From positions 1 to 64,000 of the forward strand of contig JAMFSJ010000030.1 of NCBI GenBank assembly GCA_026225255.1: 64,000 bases of DNA. Direction: 5' to 3'. This document shows, one piece after another, positions 44,025 through 51,557 of this stretch (position 1 is the stretch's first letter; each line of letters opens with the position of its first letter). The stretch is from Methylacidimicrobium fagopyrum (lineage in GTDB: Bacteria > Verrucomicrobiota > Verrucomicrobiia > Limisphaerales > UBA11358). The notes beneath the pieces were generated by a model. It was not told the DNA's origin. It did no database searches and saw nothing but the letters and a program-made list of their open reading frames with translations. The translations under genes and the position numbers were made by a program.

Positions 44025-44947
44025 ACCGGTTGCAAAAAAAATGTCTTATCGCGACAGCGGGTTTTCACCTGTTGCTGGTGATCATTTTGATTGTCGGTCC
44101 TGGTTTCTTCAAGGAAACGACTCCCCCGGATAACGTGCCGATGTTGGAAATGATTCCTTCGACATCAATTCCTACGGATGCAACCAGCGGCGTTGCCAAC
44201 GCCAAACCACCCGCACCGCAACCGGTAGTTACGCCACCGCCACAACCAGTCATTACTCCGCCCCCGCCGCCGCAACCAAAACCGGATGTGACGCCACCAC
44301 CCGCACCGCAACTGGAGAAGACATTTACCGAAAAGGTGAAAGAAATTTTCACGCCCGAGCCGGTCAAGCCAGACCCGGATCCAGAACCGACGCCGAAGCC
44401 GGTGAAAACTAAACCGATTAAACCGGCCACCAAAACGAAGCCGCACGAAGTCAAAGTGGATTTGACGAAAACGACGACCACGGCAAAAGCAGACGATACC
44501 GCACAAAAAGCGGCTGATGAAGCTCGTCGTCAACGGCAGGAAGCACGCCAAGCCGCCCAAGCCCGTGCTGACGCTTTCCGTGCCGTCACTAAAAACCTGG
44601 AGAAAAATTTTACGTCTTCCACGAAGGTTGAAATGCCGGGAACCAGTAGCGTTTCGTATGCGGGTTACGCCTCGAAAATCAAAACCATTTACACGCAGGC
44701 CTGGCAGAAGCCGAAAAATGCCGCCAATGATGAGGCGACCGCCACGGTGAGCATCACGGTGTCCAGTGATGGCACAGTCATTTCCTCGAAGATCATTGAC
44801 CGATCGGGTGATGCCGACGTGGATGCCAGCGTGCAGCGGACGTTGGATCGGGTCACTTTCATCGGGCCATTTCCGGATGGTTCGACGGAATCAACCAAAA
44901 CCTTTATCATAGATTTTAACCTCAAAGCCAAACGGATGTTCGGATGA
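44021..44947 (+). CDS. tolA: TolA-like energy transducer with TonB C-terminal domain
   Basis: 308 residues. An N-terminal anchor helix (CLIATAGFHLLLVIILIVGPGFF) is followed by a long Pro/Lys linker (residues about 60-150, rich in PPPPQPKP and TPKPVKTKPIK) and an Ala/Arg-rich helix (QKAADEARRQRQEARQAAQARADAF). The C-terminal TonB/TolA domain is VSYAGYASKIKTIYTQAW... ATATVSITVSSDGTVISSKI... VQRTLDRVTFIGPFPDGSTE. It spans the periplasm and links TolQR to TolB/Pal. It overlaps tolR and tolB by 4 bp each. Confidence 0.88.
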   Translation: MNRLQKKCLIATAGFHLLLVIILIVGPGFFKETTPPDNVPMLEMIPSTSIPTDATSGVANAKPPAPQPVVTPPPQPVITPPPPPQPKPDVTPPPAPQLEKTFTEKVKEIFTPEPVKPDPDPEPTPKPVKTKPIKPATKTKPHEVKVDLTKTTTTAKADDTAQKAADEARRQRQEARQAAQARADAFRAVTKNLEKNFTSSTKVEMPGTSSVSYAGYASKIKTIYTQAWQKPKNAANDEATATVSITVSSDGTVISSKIIDRSGDADVDASVQRTLDRVTFIGPFPDGSTESTKTFIIDFNLKAKRMFG

Positions 44948-46161
44948 AAACAAAACCTTATTTCAAATCAGTCGGCCCAATCGCAACCATTTTGCTGACG
45001 TGTCTTTTTGCATCGAGCACTGTGAATATTTCACAAGCGCAAAATGGACATATCTCAATTGAGGGTAGCGGCGAATTCGGCCAAAAACCCATACCCGTTT
45101 CACTCGAAGGTTTCAGCAGTGAAGCGGCGGAAGTCTTGAAATTCGATCTCACTGTGCAAGGTTTCAGCTTCGTGACGCCGGATGCGGCGCAGTATTTGAT
45201 CCACGGCAGCGATGCGGGTGATGTGTCCGGCACGGTGACGGATAAATTTGCCAAGAAAGTGATTTTATCGCGTGGTTACAACGGCGCGAATCCGCGGCGG
45301 CAGGCGCACGCCTTCGCGGACGACATCGTTTCTACGATCACCGGCAAACCGGGCATCGCGCAATTGCGCGGCTCGACGGCGAAGATCGTTTACAAAACCC
45401 AACCGTCTGGCAACGGCCCGGGCGAAATTTACATCGCGGATTTCGACGGTAAAAATGCGCAGCCCATCACATCGGACAATGCCATTGTGGCGAAACCGGC
45501 GTGGGTGCCCGGCAAGTTGGCGATTTATTACACGTCCTACGCGCGCAATAATCCGGACATTTTTTTTCACAACCTTTCGACCGGCCAACGCAGCATCATC
45601 GCGAGTTATTCCGGCTTGAACACGGGCGCGGCAGTTTCGCCGGACGGCTCGAGGGTGGCGATGATCTTGAGCAAATCCGGCAGCCCGAACGTGTGGGTTT
45701 GCAACGCGGACGGGTCGGGTTTAAAACGGTTGACGACGGGCACGGAAGATTCTTCGCCATGCTGGTCGCCGGATGGGCAATCCATTTGTTTCGCGGCAAA
45801 AATTAATTCCCGCCGTCGCCTTGCCAAAGTATCGGCGAATGGCGGCGCGGTGCAGGCCTTGAACACTACCGGCGCACCGAACCCGACGGAACCTGTGTGG
45901 TCGCCGGACGGCAAGTGGATCGCCTTTACGTCGCAAACGAGCGAATTTGATATCTGCGTGATACCCGCCAGTGGCGGCGAGTCTGTGGTTTTGGTGCCCG
46001 GCCAGAATCCATCGTGGGCGCCGAATTCGCGCACGCTCATCTACAATCATCGCCTAGGAAACTATCATCAAACACTGTCTGTGCTTGACGTTTTCACGAA
46101 ACAATACAAGGATTGTGCGCGAGCGACGGGAAGCAATTCCGAACCCGCTTGGGCGAGATAA
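44944..46161 (+). CDS. tolB: TolB-like beta-propeller periplasmic protein
   Basis: 405 residues with a signal peptide ending near TVNISQAQ. The N-terminal domain (residues 30-150) resembles TolB-N (DLTVQGFSFVTPDAAQYLIHG, GYNGANPRRQAHAFADDIVSTITGKPGIA, TAKIVYKTQ). Then PD40/WD40-like blades follow: ISSD-type strand ending PAWVPGKLAIYYTSY, GAAVSPDGSRVAMILSKSG, SPCWSPDGQSICFAAK, PVWSPDGKWIAFTSQ, NPSWAPNSRTLIYNH. It binds Pal and TolA during outer-membrane constriction. It overlaps tolA by 4 bp. Confidence 0.92.
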   Translation: MKTKPYFKSVGPIATILLTCLFASSTVNISQAQNGHISIEGSGEFGQKPIPVSLEGFSSEAAEVLKFDLTVQGFSFVTPDAAQYLIHGSDAGDVSGTVTDKFAKKVILSRGYNGANPRRQAHAFADDIVSTITGKPGIAQLRGSTAKIVYKTQPSGNGPGEIYIADFDGKNAQPITSDNAIVAKPAWVPGKLAIYYTSYARNNPDIFFHNLSTGQRSIIASYSGLNTGAAVSPDGSRVAMILSKSGSPNVWVCNADGSGLKRLTTGTEDSSPCWSPDGQSICFAAKINSRRRLAKVSANGGAVQALNTTGAPNPTEPVWSPDGKWIAFTSQTSEFDICVIPASGGESVVLVPGQNPSWAPNSRTLIYNHRLGNYHQTLSVLDVFTKQYKDCARATGSNSEPAWAR

Positions 46162-46224
46162 CTTTTAGGAACGTAACATTTCATCAAAACTCTCAACCAA
46201 TAAAAAATTTAATAAACGAAATAT

Positions 46225-46830
46225 ATGAAACTGAATAAATTGATTTTCCCGTTAATGATCGCCCTGACGGCGACGCTCGCTGTGACCGGTTGTAAAAAAG
46301 GCCCAACGCGGATGACCCAGTTGTATGGGCGGGGACAGGGCGGTATTGGTGATGGCTCTGGCCAACCGCCGACTTTGAATCCTGGGCCGCAGTTTCCCGG
46401 CACTGAACCAGGACCCGGCACAAAGGATATTCCGCCAGGTGGTGGGCCTACGGCTGACTGGGATCCTTTCATGTATAATCAAGATCGCAGTGCCCTTGCT
46501 GCTAACACGGTTCACTTTAAATTTGATAGTGCGGCCGTTTTAGATAATGAACAGTCAAATATTTCCGCTGTTGCCGCCGCCTTGTCCAATCAGAATTTGA
46601 AGTTGATCATCGAAGGTAATTGTGACGAACGTGGCACGGAAGAATATAACCGCTCGCTCGGCGAACGTCGTGCGCTCGCCTTGCGCGAAGCATTGACAAA
46701 AGCGGGCATTGACCCGCTGCGCATCCGCACTGAAAGCTTCGGCAAAGACAAACCGGTTGATCCCGGCCATGACGAAGCCGCTTTCGCCAAAAACCGCCGT
46801 GGTGATTTCGTGCTCTGCACCCCGAAATAA
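46225..46830 (+). CDS. pal: peptidoglycan-associated lipoprotein Pal (OmpA domain)
   Basis: 201 residues. Signal peptide with lipobox LAVTGC at about residue 20, a Gly/Pro-rich spacer (GQGGIGDGSGQPP, FPGTEPGPGTKDIPPGGGP), then the OmpA-like domain: VHFKFDSAAVLDNEQSN, LIIEGNCDERGTEEYNRSLGERRALALREAL, ESFGKDKPVDPGHDEAAFAKNRRGDFVL. It anchors the outer membrane to peptidoglycan. It ends the tol operon and is followed by a strong terminator. Confidence 0.95.
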   Translation: MKLNKLIFPLMIALTATLAVTGCKKGPTRMTQLYGRGQGGIGDGSGQPPTLNPGPQFPGTEPGPGTKDIPPGGGPTADWDPFMYNQDRSALAANTVHFKFDSAAVLDNEQSNISAVAAALSNQNLKLIIEGNCDERGTEEYNRSLGERRALALREALTKAGIDPLRIRTESFGKDKPVDPGHDEAAFAKNRRGDFVLCTPK

Positions 46831-46849
46831 GGCGTAAATCTAAGAATTC

Positions 46850-46879
46850 AAGGCCGCGTGTCATCACGCGGCCTTTTTT
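46850..46879 (+). terminator. rho-independent terminator of the tol-pal operon
   Basis: Perfect 11-bp stem AAGGCCGCGTG/CACGCGGCCTT with loop TCAT, followed by a T run, 19 bp after the pal stop. Confidence 0.95.
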
Positions 46880-46885
46880 ATTAGC

Positions 46886-46954
46886 GGAGCGCCGAGCATT
46901 GCTCGGCTTGGAGAAGCCAGAACGATCTCTTGGCCAAGCAATTCTTGGCGCTCC
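46886..46954. repeat. REP-like element with outer stem and two inner hairpins
   Basis: Outer arms GGAGCGCC (46886-46893) and GGCGCTCC (46947-46954) are exact complements. Inside are a perfect hairpin GCCGAGC/GCTCGGC (46891-46907) and a second GCCAAG/CTTGGC (46933-46949). The left half recurs at 17034-17055. Confidence 0.7.
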
Positions 46955-47167
46955 ATTGCGCAGCTAGGGACGCCGCGCTGCGCCGTCCGTGCGGGTCGCG
47001 GCGCAACGAATGTGCCTGACGTTCACACAACTACATTCGGTTCCTTCGCCTGACACTGCGCCCGGCGCTGGGGGACATCACCGCGCGAGGTCCTTACCCC
47101 CACTTTTGTTACTTTACTAAAAGAAATAATGCGCGTAATGTGCTTCTATCTAGGCTAATTTATATTT

Positions 47168-47446
47168 ATGAATGCTATGTTTGCAGCTTTTGGGCTCGGC
47201 GGAATGGAAGTCGTTTTAATTCTCGCCGTGGTTTTGATTTTGTTCGGTGCCAAAAAAATTCCTGAACTTGCCAAAGGTCTGGGCAGCGGCATCAAGGAAT
47301 TCAAGAAAGCCACCAAGGAAGTGACGGATGAAATCCATAATACGGATACCGTCACGACCGTGACGCCGGTCACCAAACTTCCGCCCGCCAACACGACCGC
47401 GCAAACACCTGCGCCCGCCGCGCCGCCGCAGACGAAGGTCATTTGA
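47168..47446 (+). CDS. tatA: Sec-independent protein translocase TatA/E
   Basis: 92 residues. A short N-terminal membrane helix ([24 protein letters not shown]) precedes the amphipathic helix [18 protein letters not shown] and a Pro/Thr/Ala tail. The [14 protein letters not shown] motif is diagnostic. It forms the size-adjustable pore of the Tat system. tatC follows after 25 bp; TatB is not separate, so this protein may do both jobs. Confidence 0.93.
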   Translation: MNAMFAAFGLGGMEVVLILAVVLILFGAKKIPELAKGLGSGIKEFKKATKEVTDEIHNTDTVTTVTPVTKLPPANTTAQTPAPAAPPQTKVI

Positions 47447-47471
47447 CCGTTAGTTTTTCGCCGTAGTTTAC

Positions 47472-48551
47472 ATGGCTGAATTTTCTCCAGAACCGCCGGA
47501 TGACGAAGGCGGCCCGGTAAAATCTTTTCTGGAGCACCTTGAAGATTTTCGTTGGGTGCTCGTTAAACTCAGTGCCGCCTTGGCGCTGTCCATGCTCATT
47601 TGCCTTGTCGGCGCGAATTACGTCATGTCCATCATTAAATGGCCACTGACGCAAGCGACGACTAGTTATCCCGGCACGAATCAAGTAGTCACCGTCAGCT
47701 TCGGCACGAATCAACTCGGCCATTTCGAACTTTCCGACGCGCAGCAAAATTCCTTGAACCTCGGCACGAACCGCTTCGTCGGCGTCACGGTCGAACCGAT
47801 TCAAATCGGCACGAACCAAGTGCTCGGCTGGCACGTTGATCCGGATTCGAAAACGGCGAGCGAGGCGCAGCGGATGCAGATTGATCTGGTCAATTTGAGT
47901 CCGGCCGGCGGATTTTTCGTGGCCATCCAACTCGCTTTTTACGGCGGACTTGTGCTGGCCGCGCCGTTCATGTTGTTTTTCATCATCTCCTTCATTTTTC
48001 CGGCCCTCAAGATTCGCGAACAAAAATATGTTTACCGCGCCATGTTCATCGGCGGCGGACTTTTTCTGGTCGGCATCAGCTTTTGCTATTTCGTATTGAT
48101 GCCCATCGCGCTGGCGGCGTCGCAAAGATATTCCAACTGGCTGGGTCTCGGCGCTTCGCAATGGCGCGCGGAAGAATACATCAGCTTCGTCTGCCGCTTC
48201 CTGCTCGGCATGGGCTTGGGATTTGAATTGCCGGTGGTCATTTTGACGCTCGTAAAAATTGGCGTATTGAGCCATCAAACGCTGGCCAAAGCGCGTCGCT
48301 ACATGATCGTCATCAACTTGATTTTAGGCGCGGTGTTGACCACGCCGGAAGTGGTGACGCAACTTTTAATGTTCGTTCCGTTGCAATGTCTCTACGAAAT
48401 CACGGTCTGGGTTTCGTGGTATTGGGATCAACCGGACCGGGCTAAAGCACGTCGTCGGTTGTTGTCTGTGCTGGTGCTGGTTTTGCTGGTGATCGGTGGT
48501 CTTGCGTGGGTGATCCACCATTATGGCCTGCCGTCATTTTGGCGGCATTGA
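47472..48551 (+). CDS. tatC: Sec-independent protein translocase TatC, with an enlarged first periplasmic loop
   Basis: 359 residues against about 260 in E. coli. The N-terminal signature SFLEHLEDFRWVLVKLSAAL starts helix 1. The first periplasmic loop (residues about 51-145) is roughly twice the usual size. It holds four GTN words (PGTNQVV, FGTNQLG, LGTNRFV, IGTNQVL) before rejoining the family at LSPAGGFFVAIQLAFYGGLVLAAPFMLFFIISFIFPALKIREQKYV. Helices 3-6 follow (FLLGMGLGFELPVVILTLVKIGVLSHQTLAKARRYMIV, VLTTPEVVTQLLMFVPLQCLYEI). It is the twin-arginine signal receptor. Confidence 0.95.
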   Translation: MAEFSPEPPDDEGGPVKSFLEHLEDFRWVLVKLSAALALSMLICLVGANYVMSIIKWPLTQATTSYPGTNQVVTVSFGTNQLGHFELSDAQQNSLNLGTNRFVGVTVEPIQIGTNQVLGWHVDPDSKTASEAQRMQIDLVNLSPAGGFFVAIQLAFYGGLVLAAPFMLFFIISFIFPALKIREQKYVYRAMFIGGGLFLVGISFCYFVLMPIALAASQRYSNWLGLGASQWRAEEYISFVCRFLLGMGLGFELPVVILTLVKIGVLSHQTLAKARRYMIVINLILGAVLTTPEVVTQLLMFVPLQCLYEITVWVSWYWDQPDRAKARRRLLSVLVLVLLVIGGLAWVIHHYGLPSFWRH

Positions 48552-48634
48552 GCAACGGAATTTTTAATCCGTGGAAAACGGGCTTTACAAGCAAAAGAAA
48601 CGGCGTAGATTCAAATCACCAATTTAAAAATCGT

Positions 48635-49072
48635 ATGCGCAAAATAATTCTTCCGATGTTCGCCGTCTGTGCGGCCCTTTTCGTCGCTGGCTGTGCGAAT
48701 TCTGAACAGAAACTTGGTCGCGGCATCAGCAACACATACGAAATTGTCCGTTTGGGCGACATGCGCCGCTCGATCGAACAGACCGCGTTGTTTGATTCGC
48801 CGAGCGAAGGTTATACGACTGGTGTTGTCCGCGGCTTCGATCGTTCGATGGCGCGCACCGGCATCGGCATCTACGAAATCGTCACGTTCCCGTTCCCGCC
48901 ATATCATCCGGTGGCGACCAAATATCTCTCGGTCAACCCGACCTCGCCGGAAAGCTACAAGCCCCAACTGATCGCCGATCCGTTGTTCCAAACCGACACT
49001 TACAGCGGTTTCAGCGGTGGCGATATTGCGCCGTTCATTCCCGGCAGCCGTTTCTCGGTGTTTGAGAACTAA
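48635..49072 (+). CDS. lipoprotein of the exosortase-associated TIGR04073 type
   Basis: 145 residues from ATG 48635; a longer frame from 48506 overlaps tatC and lacks family support. The lipobox is LFVAGC (C at about residue 19). The core has EQKLGRGISNTYEIVRLGDM, YTTGVVRGFDRSMARTGIGIYEIVTFPFPPYHPVATKYLS, and an ending of short Phe/Gly/Ser strands. The GxGxYEIVTFPFP stretch is what I associate with TIGR04073, a family reported from genomes with exosortase/PEP-CTERM sorting. Function unknown. It is followed by its own terminator. Confidence 0.72.
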   Translation: MRKIILPMFAVCAALFVAGCANSEQKLGRGISNTYEIVRLGDMRRSIEQTALFDSPSEGYTTGVVRGFDRSMARTGIGIYEIVTFPFPPYHPVATKYLSVNPTSPESYKPQLIADPLFQTDTYSGFSGGDIAPFIPGSRFSVFEN

Positions 49073-49089
49073 GATAAATTTTTCAAGCA

Positions 49090-49118
49090 CGCGCCAACAA
49101 TTTTGTTGGCGCGTTTTT
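49090..49118 (+). terminator. rho-independent terminator after the TIGR04073 lipoprotein
   Basis: Stem CGCGCCAACA/TGTTGGCGCG (49090-49099, 49104-49113) with a 4-nt loop and T5, 18 bp after the stop codon. Confidence 0.93.
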
Positions 49119-49140
49119 ATTTTCCAGCAATTGAAAATTC

Positions 49141-49168
49141 TTTTCGTGTCTTTCGTGTCTTTCGTGGT
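49141..49168 (+). repeat. 9-bp tandem repeat (TTTCGTGTC x3) just before ispE
   Basis: Three near-exact copies of a TTTCGTGTC unit ending CGTGGTTAAAAA, 15 bp before the ispE ATG. It has the same style as the other gap repeats (ends in GGTTAAAAA or GGCTAAAAA just upstream of a start codon), but the inverted partner is missing. Confidence 0.6.
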
Positions 49169-49183
49169 TAAAAATATTCCGTC

Positions 49184-50050
49184 ATGCATCTGAAATCGCC
49201 CTGCAAGGTCAACCTTATCCTGAACATCCTCGGTAAACGCGCCGATGGTTTTCACGAACTCGAAACGGTCATGCAGCCGGTCAATTTCTGCGATGAACTT
49301 ACATTTGAACGCAGCGGAAATGTCCTCACGCTTACGTGCAGTGAAAAAAGTCTGCCAGTGGATGCCAAGAATCTCGTCCATCGGGCAGCGACTGCATTTC
49401 TCGCGGCGGCGAATATTTCCGACGGCGTAAAAATTCATCTCGAGAAAAAAATCCCGCTCGCGGCCGGTCTCGGAGGCGGTAGCGGTAATGCAGCCACGAC
49501 GTTGTTGGGATTAAATCAATTATTTGACTCGCCGTTGCCAGCGGAAAAACTCGATGAGCTTGCCGCGTCGCTTGGTTCGGACATCAATTTTTTCCTGCAA
49601 GATAAACCGGCGCTGGCGACGGGTCGCGGCGAGAAGGTGGAATCGCTCGAACATTTTCCCGCGCTGCGCGGCAAGACGTTTTTTCTGGTGCATCCCGGTT
49701 TCGGCATTTCCACGCCGTGGTCGTATCAAAATCTGGCGCGTTTCCCAGACGCGTTGAATGGTCAAAAAGGCCGTGCGCAAAAGTTGATCGCTCAACTTCA
49801 ATTGAATAATTGGCCTGCCATCGCAGAGGGCTTTTACAATTCACTCGAAGCGCCCGCGCTGGACAAGTTTCCGATCCTCAAATTGTATCAAGAATTCTTG
49901 GTGGCGAACGGCGCGCTCGTTTCGCTGATGTCCGGCAGCGGTTCGACCACTTTTGCGATCGCCGAAAACGTGGCCGCTGGTGAAGTGTTGGCGGAGAAAT
50001 TCAAATCGCAGTTCGGCGACCACGGCTGGCTGGCCGTCGTAGCGATTTAG
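49184..50050 (+). CDS. ispE: 4-diphosphocytidyl-2-C-methyl-D-erythritol kinase
   Basis: 288 residues. GHMP-family kinase of the MEP isoprenoid pathway. It starts MHLKSPCKVNLILNILGKRADGFHELETVM (landmarks CKVNLIL and RADGFHELET). The ATP loop is IPLAAGLGGGSGNAATTLLGLN, followed by LGSDINFFL and, near the end, LMSGSGSTTFAIA. All three GHMP motifs are in place. It probably has its own promoter since a terminator separates it from the lipoprotein. The 9-bp tandem repeat lies directly in front. Confidence 0.95.
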   Translation: MHLKSPCKVNLILNILGKRADGFHELETVMQPVNFCDELTFERSGNVLTLTCSEKSLPVDAKNLVHRAATAFLAAANISDGVKIHLEKKIPLAAGLGGGSGNAATTLLGLNQLFDSPLPAEKLDELAASLGSDINFFLQDKPALATGRGEKVESLEHFPALRGKTFFLVHPGFGISTPWSYQNLARFPDALNGQKGRAQKLIAQLQLNNWPAIAEGFYNSLEAPALDKFPILKLYQEFLVANGALVSLMSGSGSTTFAIAENVAAGEVLAEKFKSQFGDHGWLAVVAI

Positions 50051-50210
50051 AAAAGTTAGCACCGCGAAATACGCGAGCCGGAAAAACCACCCCAAGACCC
50101 CAGACGCTAGACCCAAACCCCATTTTTCATAGTGTCACAAATTCCATTTTCAGAGTTGACGAAATCTAAAACTGCGCCAAATTGTCACTCTTAAACTTTG
50201 GTTTTATTCA

Positions 50211-51446
50211 ATGCCTGCAATCAAATCCAGTTTTCTCGACAAAGTGCTTGGCCGCATCGGGCGGTTGGACGCAGAAGGATTGCAGACGGTCGTCCAACGC
50301 CTCGCCCGCGAGCGTAGTTTTCTCGAAACGCTCTTCAACACGATTGAGGACGGCGTGCTGGTGACGGATGAATCGGGGCGCGTGATTTATTTCAATCAAG
50401 CCGTCGCGCGGCTCATCGGGCTGCAACCAGACGCGGAAGATTTGCAGGTCACGGATATTTTGCCGGAAGTGGATTGGCCGAAAATTCTTCGCTCGGATAA
50501 TGAAGGCGGTGCGCATGTCACGCGACATGAATTTGAGATCCATTATCCACGTCCGCGTTTTCTCCGACTTTACGCCGCGCCGTTGGATGGCGAGGCGAAA
50601 GGCAGTTCCGGCGTCGCGCTGATCTTGCACGACGCGACGGAAGCGCGGCAAAAAACATTTGAAGCGATCGAGAGTGAACGCGTGCAAGCATTGACCTTAC
50701 TCGCGGCGAGCGTGGCGCATGAAATCGGGAATCCGCTGAATGCGCTGCACATTCATCTGCAATTGATGGAGCGCGAGGTGAAAAAGTTGAAGCGCGACGA
50801 GTGGCGCGTGCCAGGTGACCAGAAATCCACGGCGCGAAATGCCCAAACTGCCGCGCCAGACACGGTCGAGATCGGCAAAAAATTAGAGCAATATCTGGAC
50901 GTCGCAAAAGGCGAAATCAATCGGCTGGATTACATCATCACGCAATTTCTGGGCGCGATCCGGCCGGCGCCGGTGCAGTTGAAAATGGCGTCGCTGAATG
51001 AAGTCGTGGAAAAAACGTTGGCATTGCTCGGGCCGGAAATTGAAAATCGTGGCGTCATCGTAAAAACCAAATTAATGCGCACTCTCACCACGACGCCGGT
51101 GGACGCGACGCAGTTGCAACAGGTTTTGGTGAACCTCGTGAAAAATGCGGTGCAAGCAATGACGACTGACGGCACGTTGACGTTACAAACTGGCGAAACG
51201 AGCGACAGCGTTTGGGTCAGCGTGGCGGACACGGGCGGCGGCATTCCGCAGGAGCAGATCAATCGCATTTTTGAACCGTTTTATACGACGAAGAAAAAAG
51301 GCAGCGGCCTCGGTTTGATGATCGTGCAACGCATCGTGCGGGCGCACAACGGGCGCATCGAACTGGACAGCCACGTCGGGCGTGGCACGACGTTTCGCAT
51401 CTGGCTGCCGTTGCACGAACGCAAACCGCGCTTGCTGGAAAATTAA
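50211..51446 (+). CDS. PAS-containing sensor histidine kinase, NtrB-like
   Basis: 411 residues without membrane helices, so cytoplasmic. The PAS domain covers about residues 38-150 (FLETLFNTIEDGVLVTDESGRVIYFN; VALILHDATEARQ). HisKA holds the phospho-acceptor H170 in LAASVAHEIGNPLNALHIHLQ. HATPase_c has the N box LVNLVKNAVQAM, G1 VADTGGGIPQEQINRIFEPFYTTKK, G2 GSGLGLMIVQRIV. The partner is the sigma-54-type regulator 111 bp downstream, across the family A hairpin. The signal is unknown; gene order with a membrane glycosyltransferase suggests envelope or polysaccharide control (inference). Confidence 0.92.
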   Translation: MPAIKSSFLDKVLGRIGRLDAEGLQTVVQRLARERSFLETLFNTIEDGVLVTDESGRVIYFNQAVARLIGLQPDAEDLQVTDILPEVDWPKILRSDNEGGAHVTRHEFEIHYPRPRFLRLYAAPLDGEAKGSSGVALILHDATEARQKTFEAIESERVQALTLLAASVAHEIGNPLNALHIHLQLMEREVKKLKRDEWRVPGDQKSTARNAQTAAPDTVEIGKKLEQYLDVAKGEINRLDYIITQFLGAIRPAPVQLKMASLNEVVEKTLALLGPEIENRGVIVKTKLMRTLTTTPVDATQLQQVLVNLVKNAVQAMTTDGTLTLQTGETSDSVWVSVADTGGGIPQEQINRIFEPFYTTKKKGSGLGLMIVQRIVRAHNGRIELDSHVGRGTTFRIWLPLHERKPRLLEN

Positions 51447-51450
51447 ATTT

Positions 51451-51549
51451 AGCCACAGATGGCCACAGATGAAACACAGATGGGAAACATTTATAAGGCC
51501 AACTGTGCCAATGGTTTTATCTGTGTTTCATCTGTGTCCATCTGTGGCT
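51451..51549. repeat. inverted repeat, hairpin family A copy 2 (kinase-regulator gap)
   Basis: Arms 51451-51481 and 51519-51549 pair over 31 bp with a single mismatch; the loop is 37 nt. The arms run AGCCACAGATGG... and ...CCATCTGTGGCT. The right arm is followed by AAAAAATC and the regulator ATG at 51558. The words match copy 1 at 12344-12431. Confidence 0.85.
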
Positions 51550-51557
51550 AAAAAATC

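Larger units (their letters stand above)
46831..47167. other. 337-bp region between pal and tatA
   Basis: It holds the pal terminator (46850-46879), the REP-like element (46886-46954), and then a GC-rich segment with several short self-complementary words (GGGACGCCGCGCTGCGCCGTCC around 46967-46988; stems such as GGACG/CGTCC). The last 70 bp before tatA are AT-rich and should carry its promoter. No ORF is convincing. Confidence 0.5.

Noticed and set aside
48611-49438. Minus-strand ORF of 275 codons across the lipoprotein and ispE
   Set aside because: It reads through two supported plus-strand genes and translates the 9-bp tandem repeat as KDTKDTKR; it is not a real protein.
50100-50210. Sigma-54 promoter before the histidine kinase
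   Set aside because: No GG-N10-GC pair at -24/-12 spacing was found; only duplicated TGTCAC words and a sigma-70-like TTGACG are present.
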